Of a DNA stretch of 31,116 nucleotides, positions 22,719-28,919 are shown in pieces (the first letter of the stretch is position 1; every line of letters starts with the position of its first letter). This DNA comes from an uncultured Peptococcaceae bacterium. GTDB lineage: Bacteria > Bacillota > Peptococcia > Peptococcales > Peptococcaceae. The stretch spans positions 1 to 31,116 of the forward strand of contig CAMYDW010000019.1 in the NCBI GenBank assembly GCA_947254645.1, given 5' to 3'. A program made the position numbers and the translations under genes. The notes under the pieces were generated by a model. The model searched no databases. It worked only from the letters and a program-made list of their open reading frames with translations, and was not told the origin of the DNA.

Positions 22719-23716
22719 TATTCCTCTTGATATTTATACTTCACAAAAGCCTCTATGGCTGCATATAAAATACCAGCTATCACCCAAACAATCCAGCTTC
22801 TTCCCCAATCATTTGTGATAAAACTATAGCCAAAATAAAGCGCTGAAATCACACACCAATAAATGGTAGAAACGGTAGAGGTCAAATTCTTTCCTTTTGC
22901 GAGCATTTTATCTTGCTCGGCTCTTAAGATTGTAGAAGGGGCGTGGTAAATCATGGTTGTAAAAATGAGCTGATAACAACCAAAAGCAATGAGGAGGAAA
23001 AAGCCGCTGATACCAAGGGCTTCGGTTAAAGCCTTTTCGGCATCAATGATTTCTGAAAAAAGTGGCAATGGAAGGGCTAAAACACAAGCGACAATACCAA
23101 TAACAAGGCGCCGTGTGTGAATGGGTTCATAGTTGGTGTGTTGTTCCTTGAGAAAGCTTGTCACCCCATAGTCGGTTTCGATAGGTTCTGTTTTTAAAAA
23201 CTTAAAATATTTGATTGCGGCATGGGATTGAACGAGCAATACAATACCAAGTGCAACGAAGGGAAAAAATAAAATCGCACCGATGGTATCTGTCGTATCA
23301 CCGCTAAAAGGGAGCTTGTTTGCTTGAGCAAAGCCGTCAAACAATACTGGTGGAATCATTGCAAGAATAAAAGCGACAATAGCATAAGCAAGATGGCTTG
23401 CGGCACGAGTGCTTGCTTCAAGGTATTGATGCGCTTCATCGAGAGACACTGCTCTTTTGGTTCCTGTAGAAAACTCTCGTGGATTCAAAGAAATTAATTC
23501 ATTGATGCCATCTGAGGATAGATTGTCCTTTAATAAATAATCTGTGCTCACACCAAATATTTCCGATAACTTAATAATTTTGTTTAAATCAGGAGTTGAC
23601 TGTGCACCCTCCCATTTTGAAATGGATTGACGGCTTACATTCATTTGTTCGGCGAGTTGTTCTTGAGAAAGACCCAAGCGTTTTCTTTCTTCGATAATTT
23701 TATCTGCTAAAATCAT
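22718..23716 (-). CDS. Membrane-anchored XRE-family regulator
   Basis: The 332-residue product has an N-terminal Cro/C1-type helix-turn-helix (residues 3-62: RKRLGLSQEQLAEQMNVSRQ, then SISKWEGAQSTPDLNKIIKL). A linker of about 45 residues leads to a membrane domain with about six or seven helices (for example AYAIVAFILAMIPPVLF, IGAILFFPFVALGIVLLVQ, WVIAGILYAAIEAFV). The HTH-plus-membrane layout is common in Bacillota; these proteins are thought to regulate from the membrane, but the signal is unknown. The start has GGAGG 8 nt upstream. Its upstream region holds an extended -10 (23846-23854) and a perfect 23-nt palindrome, possibly its operator. Confidence 0.88.
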   Translation of the reverse strand: MILADKIIEERKRLGLSQEQLAEQMNVSRQSISKWEGAQSTPDLNKIIKLSEIFGVSTDYLLKDNLSSDGINELISLNPREFSTGTKRAVSLDEAHQYLEASTRAASHLAYAIVAFILAMIPPVLFDGFAQANKLPFSGDTTDTIGAILFFPFVALGIVLLVQSHAAIKYFKFLKTEPIETDYGVTSFLKEQHTNYEPIHTRRLVIGIVACVLALPLPLFSEIIDAEKALTEALGISGFFLLIAFGCYQLIFTTMIYHAPSTILRAEQDKMLAKGKNLTSTVSTIYWCVISALYFGYSFITNDWGRSWIVWVIAGILYAAIEAFVKYKYQEE

Positions 23717-23782
23717 TTTCTGACCTCCATTGGGATTTGTTAAAATTAACTTAGCATGAAAGGCAACGCACTACTAGCAAGG

Positions 23783-23805
23783 CCTGTTGACAATTTGTCA
23801 ACAGG
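23783..23805. promoter_or_regulatory. Perfect 23-nt palindrome, candidate operator of the XRE regulator
   Basis: CCTGTTGACAA-T-TTGTCAACAGG: 11-nt arms, no mismatch. It is followed on the plus strand by two GGTTGCA repeats (about 23807-23826). It lies between the extended -10 and the start codon of the XRE gene, so repressor binding there would block transcription. It lacks a T-run on either side, which argues against a terminator. Confidence 0.6.
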
Positions 23806-23845
23806 TGGTTGCATAAGCGGTTGCAAAGGTATTTTTGATTGCCTT

Positions 23846-23854
23846 ATTATAGCA
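23846..23854 (-). promoter_or_regulatory. Extended -10 promoter of the XRE regulator
   Basis: On the minus strand TGCTATAAT, about 130 nt before the start codon; no clear -35. Confidence 0.5.
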
Positions 23855-23911
23855 TGAGAGGAGATTGAATGATATGTGTTATAAAATGCCCATCTTCAAT
23901 AATAAAAATGC

Positions 23912-23940
23912 TTGACGGTGATACAATCAAAGACTATAAT
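23912..23940 (+). promoter_or_regulatory. Promoter of rpmE
   Basis: TTGACG (23912-23917) and TATAAT (23935-23940) have exact 17-bp spacing, 49 nt before the start codon. Confidence 0.8.
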
Positions 23941-23989
23941 AAGATAGTCTGATTATCTAGTAATTCTTTTGATGAAAGAGGTGTAAGAG

Positions 23990-24190
23990 ATGAAACCAGA
24001 GATTCATCCTGAATATAAGGAAGTAAATGTTATCTGCACTTGTGGTAATGAATTCACCACTCGTTCAACATCTGCATCTGACATTAAGGTTGAAGTATGT
24101 TCTGCTTGCCATCCTTTCTATACTGGCAAACAACGTACCCATGGTGCGAAGGGTCGTGTTGAACGCTTTAACAAGAAATACAACCGTTAA
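23990..24190 (+). CDS. rpmE: 50S ribosomal protein L31, zinc-binding (C+) type
   Basis: The 66-residue product starts MKPEIHPEYKEVNVICTCGN and carries four cysteines (Cys16, Cys18, Cys37, Cys40) that bind zinc in the C+ form of L31, followed by HPFYTGKQ and ending GRVERFNKKYNR. The zinc form is released or replaced under zinc starvation in Bacillus; no Zur box is evident in its promoter. It is monocistronic with a strong promoter and AGAGGTG ribosome binding site 6 nt from ATG. Confidence 0.97.
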   Translation: MKPEIHPEYKEVNVICTCGNEFTTRSTSASDIKVEVCSACHPFYTGKQRTHGAKGRVERFNKKYNR

Positions 24191-24202
24191 TTACAATTAT
24201 AG

Positions 24203-24238
24203 AAAAATCTCTACGAGTTTTCGTAGAGATTTTTTTTT
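24203..24238 (+). terminator. Terminator of rpmE
   Basis: The 14-bp perfect stem AAAAATCTCTACGA/TCGTAGAGATTTTT with loop GTTT is followed by more T. Confidence 0.9.
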
Positions 24239-24452
24239 ATTTTTTTTAAATGTCATTACAATTCTTATAATATGAAGGAAATCATGAAGAGTTCATAATA
24301 TAACTAAAAAAGCCTGTAGAAATAAAAATATTTTGTTTGTTTTTTGAAATAAGATTTGTTAATATGTCTTTATTGCCGTGACAAATGTATGTGGCAAAAA
24401 CGACCGCAGGTTATTTATGATAATCTGCAAAAAATTTGAAAGGGATGTTGAA

Positions 24453-25904
24453 ATGAAGCGTATGAAAAAGTTCTCTATGCTAACGTTATCAATGCTCGCT
24501 TTGGTTGCGGCACCAACCGCAGCGTTTGCAGAGGGTGGACAATCACTTGGTGATATGTTGCCTATCTGGAGCATTATTCCATTTGTTGGCATGCTTTTAT
24601 CAATTGCAATTTTTCCGCTTGTTAATGCACACTGGTGGGAACATAATCAAGGAAAGGTTGCTGTTGGTTGGGCATTGGTATTCTTAGTACCATTTTTCTT
24701 TGCTTATGGTGCGAATGAGACCATCTATCAATTGATTCACTCAATTATATTAGACTATGTACCATTCCTCATTTTGTTATTTGCATTATATGCCGTGGCT
24801 GGTGGTATCGTTATGCGTGGCTCCTTAGTGGGCACACCAAAAGTGAATGCCATTATTTTATTAATCGGTACAATCCTTGCGAGTGTTATTGGTACAACAG
24901 GGGCAGCAATGCTCTTGATTCGTCCACTCTTGCGTGCCAATGAATGGCGTAAACGCAAGCTGCACTCTGTCATCTTCTTTATCTTTTTAGTATGTAATAT
25001 TGGTGGTTGCTTAACACCAGTAGGGGATCCACCATTATTTATGGGCTTTTTGCGTGGCGTACCATTCTTCTGGACAGCTATTCACTTAATGCCATTGCTT
25101 ATTTTCAATAGCATTGTTTTATTTGCTTTATACTTTGTTATGGAAACCAGAGCTTACAAAAAAGACTTGGCTGAAGGCCTTCATGCGCCAGAAGCTAAAG
25201 AAAAAATCACTGTTGAAGGCTTGCATAATCTGCTCTTTATTGCTTTGATTTTGTTTGCTGTTGTTATGAGTGGTGTACTTCAACAAGTGCCAATGTTCTT
25301 GGATGCATCTGGTCATGTCAAAGGGATCCATTTGTTTACTCATAATAATCATGCAGCAGTGTATGCATATCCAAACTTATTGCGTGATATCATCTTGTTG
25401 ATTGCTGCATATCTTTCCATGAAAACCACTTCAAAAGCTTCCCGTGAGTACAATAACTTCAACTGGGGTGCAATTGAAGAAGTGGCGAAATTATTCTTTG
25501 GTATTTTCATTACCATGATTCCTGCTTTGGCACTTCTCGGTGCTCATGGTGCAGACCTTGGTATTGATAACCAATGGAAATTCTTCTGGGCAACTGGTTT
25601 GTTGTCAGGGTTCCTTGATAACACCCCAACCTACCTTGTTTTCTTAACAACTGCTGTATCCTTAGGAACAGAAGGGATGGCAACCACCATTGGTACCATC
25701 GAAGAACACCTTTTGATGGCAGTTTCAGCAGGGGCAGTATTCATGGGCGCATTGTCCTACATTGGTAATGCACCAAACTTCATGGTACGTTCTATTGCCG
25801 ATGAAAACAACGTAAAAATGCCAAGCTTCTTTGGTTATATGGCATGGTCTTTTGGTATTTTAGTACCATTGTTTGTACTTGATACCATTATCTTCTTCTT
25901 ATAA
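24453..25904 (+). CDS. Sodium:proton antiporter-like permease (CitMHS/NhaD group)
   Basis: The 483-residue product has a signal-like first helix (MKRMKKFSMLTLSMLALVAA, then APTAAFAEGG) and about eleven more membrane helices. Characteristic pieces are SIIPFVGMLLSIAIFPLVNAHWWEHNQGKV (24,566-24,660), GTTGAAMLLIRPLLRANEWR, NIGGCLTPVGDPPLFMGFLRG, and FLDNTPTYLVFLTTA. These belong to the ion-transporter superfamily group annotated as Na+/H+ antiporter or putative citrate transporter (CitMHS_2). The substrate cannot be separated on sequence. ATG 24453 is preceded by AAAGGG about 8 nt upstream. It is monocistronic with its own terminator; the 260-nt region upstream is AT-rich with no clear regulatory motif. 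Confidence 0.88.
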   Translation: MKRMKKFSMLTLSMLALVAAPTAAFAEGGQSLGDMLPIWSIIPFVGMLLSIAIFPLVNAHWWEHNQGKVAVGWALVFLVPFFFAYGANETIYQLIHSIILDYVPFLILLFALYAVAGGIVMRGSLVGTPKVNAIILLIGTILASVIGTTGAAMLLIRPLLRANEWRKRKLHSVIFFIFLVCNIGGCLTPVGDPPLFMGFLRGVPFFWTAIHLMPLLIFNSIVLFALYFVMETRAYKKDLAEGLHAPEAKEKITVEGLHNLLFIALILFAVVMSGVLQQVPMFLDASGHVKGIHLFTHNNHAAVYAYPNLLRDIILLIAAYLSMKTTSKASREYNNFNWGAIEEVAKLFFGIFITMIPALALLGAHGADLGIDNQWKFFWATGLLSGFLDNTPTYLVFLTTAVSLGTEGMATTIGTIEEHLLMAVSAGAVFMGALSYIGNAPNFMVRSIADENNVKMPSFFGYMAWSFGILVPLFVLDTIIFFL

Positions 25905-25915
25905 TGAAATCTAAT

Positions 25916-25953
25916 AAAAAGGGCCGCTATCTTTAAAGATAGTAGCCTTTTTT
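25916..25953 (+). terminator. Terminator of the antiporter gene
   Basis: A 19-bp stem (25916-25934 with 25935-25953, three mismatches or wobbles) with AAAAAGG and CCTTTTTT ends follows the stop by 11 nt. Confidence 0.8.
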
Positions 25954-26046
25954 ATTATAAAATAAAATAAAGTGGTATATTGAAAAATCTGTTTGGAATA
26001 TAATTAAACAAATTAAACACAAAATATATTAATAAGGAAGATAAGA

Positions 26047-26901
26047 ATGCGAATTGAGCAATTAGAATATTTTTTAGAAGTTGTTAAAGCTGGTTCTGTT
26101 AATGCCGCGAGTAAAAAAACATTTATTTCACAACAAAGTTTGAATAAATCAATTCATAGTATGGAAAATGAATTTGGTTTTTCTCTTTTTAACAGAACAA
26201 AATATGGAGTGACTTTAACTGAAAAAGGTGAAATTGTTTTTCGTGCCATTCAATCTATTACATCACGTTGGAATCATATGATGGATGAATTGGAAAATAG
26301 CGATGCCAATAGTATGTTGCTTTCAGGAGAGTTGAATATTCACACTTCTCCTATGGCAGGAATTTCTTTTATGCCAATTGTTTATATTGAGTATATGAAT
26401 CAATTTCCTCAAGTCAAAGTATTTTGTCAAGAAAAATATCGTGATGATATCATTGCTACTGTAGCTGAAAATACTAGTGCTGTTGGTTATGTTTTGATGC
26501 CAAATAGTATTCCTAATTTCCATGAAAAAGTTCCCGAACAAGTAGAAATGAGAAAACTTGCTAGTTATCCCATATATATGGCAATGTCACCTAAGCATCC
26601 TCTGGCAAAGCAACGAAGTCTTTCTTTAAAATCAATAGAAGATTTTCCGTTAATTGTTTATGAAGTAGGAGGTCCGCAAGGCGTTCATGCATATCAAAAT
26701 GAAGGTGATTTTCAAGTATTATTATCTACCAATAACTATAAAATGAGCGAGGTCTTATTAGATAGAGGAGATTCATTAATGTATTCATTTGCTCCATATA
26801 TAGTCCATCAATGTTTTTCCAGATATGTGCATTTACCTATGAATAATAAATCTATTGTTTTTGAATTATATTTAGTTTTTAATAAAAACTTTAATAATTA
26901 A
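26047..26901 (+). CDS. LysR-family transcriptional regulator, 3' end at the element boundary
   Basis: The 284-residue product has an N-terminal LysR helix-turn-helix (MRIEQLEYFLEVVKAGSVNA, then ASKKTFISQQSLNKSIHSME and NRTKYGVTLTEKG) and a substrate-binding domain of about 95-280. It is notably AT-rich compared with neighbours. It ends in VFNKNFNN, short by perhaps 10-20 residues against typical LysR proteins. The conjugative element begins directly after the stop, so the last codons may have been supplied or cut by integration. The target gene is unknown; the antiporter upstream on the same strand is a possibility. No strong ribosome binding site apart from AAGGAAG 8 nt upstream of ATG. Confidence 0.85.
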   Translation: MRIEQLEYFLEVVKAGSVNAASKKTFISQQSLNKSIHSMENEFGFSLFNRTKYGVTLTEKGEIVFRAIQSITSRWNHMMDELENSDANSMLLSGELNIHTSPMAGISFMPIVYIEYMNQFPQVKVFCQEKYRDDIIATVAENTSAVGYVLMPNSIPNFHEKVPEQVEMRKLASYPIYMAMSPKHPLAKQRSLSLKSIEDFPLIVYEVGGPQGVHAYQNEGDFQVLLSTNNYKMSEVLLDRGDSLMYSFAPYIVHQCFSRYVHLPMNNKSIVFELYLVFNKNFNN

Positions 26902-26912
26902 CCCTCAAACCC

Positions 26913-26926
26913 CTTGAAATACAAGG
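26913..26926 (+). repeat. 14-bp direct repeat CTTGAAATACAAGG, copy 1
   Basis: Identical to 27164-27177. With its flanking C it forms CCTTG-AAATA-CAAGG, an inverted-repeat core of the kind tyrosine recombinases use. It lies 12 nt after the LysR stop and may be the attachment core. Confidence 0.55.
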
Positions 26927-26948
26927 ATATTTGCAAGAGAACAAGTTG

Positions 26949-26969
26949 AATTTACTACCAATTTACTAC
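26949..26969 (+). repeat. Tandem direct repeat AATTTACTAC (two copies, 11-bp period)
   Basis: AATTTACTAC occurs at 26949-26958 and 26960-26969. Such phased short repeats near an element end resemble integrase arm-type binding sites. Confidence 0.55.
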
Positions 26970-27042
26970 TTTTGAGGAAAAAGCCTTGATGTGCTGTAAA
27001 AACTCTTGCAGATAAAAGTATTTTACCACAGATACGAAAGGT

Positions 27043-27078
27043 ATGTTGCGGGGATCAAAATTAAATAGGAAATCGTAA
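27043..27078 (+). promoter_or_regulatory. Mini-ORF MLRGSKLNRKS of the tet-type leader
   Basis: ATG 27043 to TAA 27078 encodes 11 residues. It ends exactly where the left arm of the terminator-like stem begins (27077), the classic geometry for translation-controlled attenuation. I recognise it, together with the following stem and ORF, as the leader seen upstream of tet(M)/tet(W)-class genes. Confidence 0.55.
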
Positions 27079-27129
27079 AAGCGGTGATCTTTTGCTTCTG
27101 GAAAGGAAGTATAAGGACACCGCTTTTTT
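27077..27129 (+). terminator. Attenuator-like stem in the conjugation operon leader
   Basis: The 10-bp perfect stem AAAAGCGGTG/CACCGCTTTT (27077-27086 with 27118-27127) encloses a 31-nt loop and is followed by T up to 27129. It lies between two small ORFs, upstream of the conjugation genes. Its arms and spacing match the tet(M)-type attenuator as I remember it. Confidence 0.65.
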
Positions 27130-27130
27130 C

Positions 27131-27241
27131 ATGCCCATGTTACGAAGTAGAGGCATATACAGGCTTGAAATACAAGGCTTTTTGAGGGCAGTTTTGACAA
27201 AGCAAAGGGAATATACCTTTTCTTTCAAAATCGCCCTTTAA
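27131..27241 (+). CDS. 36-residue tet-type leader ORF
   Basis: ATG 27131 to TAA 27241 encodes a basic peptide starting MPMLRSRGIYRLEIQGF and ending YTFSFKIAL. I recognise this as the small leader ORF that normally sits just before ribosomal-protection tetracycline resistance genes, where transcription attenuation depends on ribosome behaviour. Here the next gene is not tet but the DUF6017-type conjugation gene, 35 nt downstream. ATG lies directly after the T-run of the attenuator, with no obvious ribosome binding site. It also contains the second CTTGAAATACAAGG repeat. Identification is from memory and needs alignment. Confidence 0.55.
   Translation: MPMLRSRGIYRLEIQGFLRAVLTKQREYTFSFKIAL
27164..27177 (+). 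repeat. 14-bp direct repeat CTTGAAATACAAGG, copy 2
   Basis: Identical to 26913-26926, 251 bp downstream of it. It lies inside the leader ORF, where it encodes LEIQG. Confidence 0.55.
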
Positions 27242-27276
27242 CTGCGTAACAAATAAAAATGAAAGGAGCAGAAATC

Positions 27277-28173
27277 ATGGCAGTTTTCAGAGTAGAGAAA
27301 AACAGGGGCTATACCGTCATGAGCAATCACCACCTGCGAAACAAGGAACTGACCCTAAAGGCGAAAGGCTTACTTTCTCAAATGCTTTCACTTCCGGAAA
27401 ACTGGGACTATACCCTTGCAGGACTGTCCCATATCAACAAAGAAAGCATTGACGCCATTCGTACAGCTGTCTTGGAGCTTGAAAAAGCGGGATATATCGA
27501 AAGGTCGCAAGGCAGAGATGAGAAAGGAAAAATGACAGCCATTACCTATACCATTTATGAGCAGCCGATTAGTCCGGTATTGGAAAATCCAACATCGGAT
27601 AAGCCGATATTGGAAAATCCGAAAGCGGATAATCCGACATCGGAAAATCCAATGCAATTAAATAAAGATATACAAAATACGGATCTATCAAAAAAAGAAG
27701 AAAAAAATAAAGATGGATTAAATACCGATTCCATTCCTATCCTTTCCCCTGACCCCTCTCCTTTGGAGAAGTCCTTACCGGAAAAGAATGGAAAGGAACA
27801 GAAAGATGCATACAAAGTCTATGAGGAAATTATCAAGGACAATATCGAGTATGAACACCTCATAAAAGCAAAACACCTTGACCGTGATCGCATCGATGAA
27901 ATACTTGACCTCATTCTTGAAACCGTATGCAGTAAAAGAAAGAAAATCTTAATTGCAGGTGATGAATACCCGGCGGAGCTTGTAAAGGCAAAATTCATGA
28001 AGCTTGACAGCAGCCATATTGAGTTTGTCCTTGACTGTATGCAGGAAAACACCACAAAGGTAAGAAACATCAAGCAGTATCTAAAGGCGGTGCTTTTTAA
28101 TGCCCCGTCCACCATCGGAAACTATTACACCGCACTTGTCAATCACGATATGTACGGAAGAAATGACTTCTAA
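27277..28173 (+). CDS. DUF6017-type replication-initiator-like HTH protein of the element
   Basis: The 298-residue product has an N-terminal RepA_N-like winged helix (about residues 1-85: FRVEKNRGYTVMSNHHLRNK, then LSLPENWDYTLAGLSHIN and AIRTAVLELEKAGYIER). A low-complexity linker of repeated NP/DKP/ENP units (about 95-185, rich in Asn, Pro, Ser, Lys) leads to a C-terminal DUF6017 domain (YKVYEEIIKDNIEYEHL to the VRNIKQYLKAVLFNAPST region). It is the usual first gene of Tn1549-type conjugation modules, probably acting at the element origin; the exact role is not established. ATG 27277 has AAAGGAG 8 nt upstream. Its leader carries the tet-type attenuator. Confidence 0.85.
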   Translation: MAVFRVEKNRGYTVMSNHHLRNKELTLKAKGLLSQMLSLPENWDYTLAGLSHINKESIDAIRTAVLELEKAGYIERSQGRDEKGKMTAITYTIYEQPISPVLENPTSDKPILENPKADNPTSENPMQLNKDIQNTDLSKKEEKNKDGLNTDSIPILSPDPSPLEKSLPEKNGKEQKDAYKVYEEIIKDNIEYEHLIKAKHLDRDRIDEILDLILETVCSKRKKILIAGDEYPAELVKAKFMKLDSSHIEFVLDCMQENTTKVRNIKQYLKAVLFNAPSTIGNYYTALVNHDMYGRNDF

Positions 28174-28185
28174 AGGAGAAAATGT

Positions 28186-28398
28186 ATGAAACAGGGAACC
28201 CTTATCTTTGATGAATATCGCGACCGCTATGACATTCGTTTTGACTTAACCGAATATTACGGAGGGCTGCACTGCGGGGACTGTCTGGAGGTATTTACCC
28301 GCGGCAAGTGGAAGCCTGCAAGAATGGAGTACGGCAATAACTGGTATCTTACGGGCATACGCACCGAGGACTTAAACGGACTTTTGGTACGGATTTAA
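28186..28398 (+). CDS. DUF5348-domain small element protein
   Basis: The 70-residue product has a single compact beta-rich domain with MKQGTLIFDEYRDRYDIRFD, GLHCGDCLEVF, GKWKPARMEYGNNWYLTG and a C-terminal GLLVRI. This matches the DUF5348 proteins that sit second in Tn1549-type modules. The function is unknown. It lies 12 nt after the DUF6017-type gene, with AAAGGAG upstream, so it is in the same operon. Confidence 0.85.
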   Translation: MKQGTLIFDEYRDRYDIRFDLTEYYGGLHCGDCLEVFTRGKWKPARMEYGNNWYLTGIRTEDLNGLLVRI

Positions 28399-28436
28399 TC
28401 CATATAACCGCAGAAAGAAAAGAAAGGAGGAGAAAA

Positions 28437-28919
28437 TTGCAGGATGAAATAAACGAAAAAGTGATTGCCCTGTATATCAAGGGCGGAAAAATCACGGCAA
28501 AGCTGCTTCAAAAGGCGATCCGGATTTTCCTTGCAGAGATGAAAAAGCAGGAAGCAAGACGGCAGATTCCTCACGGAAAGCAGAGCCTAAAACAGCTTAT
28601 GAATCAGAATGCCGGCGTTTCCAATATCGAAATCACCGATGAAAATATCAAAGCCTTTGAAGCGACCGCAAAGAAATACGGAATCGACTTTGCCTTAAAA
28701 AAAGACAGAAGCACTTCACCGCCCCGCCACCTTGTATTTTTCAAGGGACGGGATGCGGATGTTCTAAAGGCAGCCTTTGACGAGTTTTCCAAAAAGAAAC
28801 TCACAAAAGAAAAGCTCCCCTCTGTAAGAAAGGTGCTTTTAGCCTTCAAGGAGCAGGCAAAGGCAATCAATAAAGATCGGGAGGTTGTGAAAAATAAAGA
28901 CAGGGAGATTGAGAGATGA
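28437..28919 (+). CDS. PcfB-family (DUF3801) conjugation protein
   Basis: The 160-residue soluble product has an N-terminal helical part (LYIKGGKITAKLLQKAIRIF), a central region with FEATAKKYGIDFALKKDR and HLVFFKGRDADVLKAAFDEF, and a Lys/Glu-rich C-terminal helix. This is the PcfB/DUF3801 family, partner of the VirD4-type coupling protein in Gram-positive conjugation (PcfC-PcfB in enterococcal pCF10). The start is TTG 28437, with AAGGAGG 6 nt upstream; no ATG is in a better position. It overlaps the VirD4 gene by 4 nt (ATGA). Confidence 0.87.
   Translation: MQDEINEKVIALYIKGGKITAKLLQKAIRIFLAEMKKQEARRQIPHGKQSLKQLMNQNAGVSNIEITDENIKAFEATAKKYGIDFALKKDRSTSPPRHLVFFKGRDADVLKAAFDEFSKKKLTKEKLPSVRKVLLAFKEQAKAINKDREVVKNKDREIER

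Noticed and set aside
26955..27051. Minus-strand open frame ending LQHIKAFSSKVVNW, resembling a tyrosine integrase C-terminus
   Set aside because: The tail looks like integrase ends, but the upstream part lies over the plus-strand tet-type leader, no integrase catalytic residues are present, and the frame is short. It may be a trace of an integrase end, but I could not support it as a gene.
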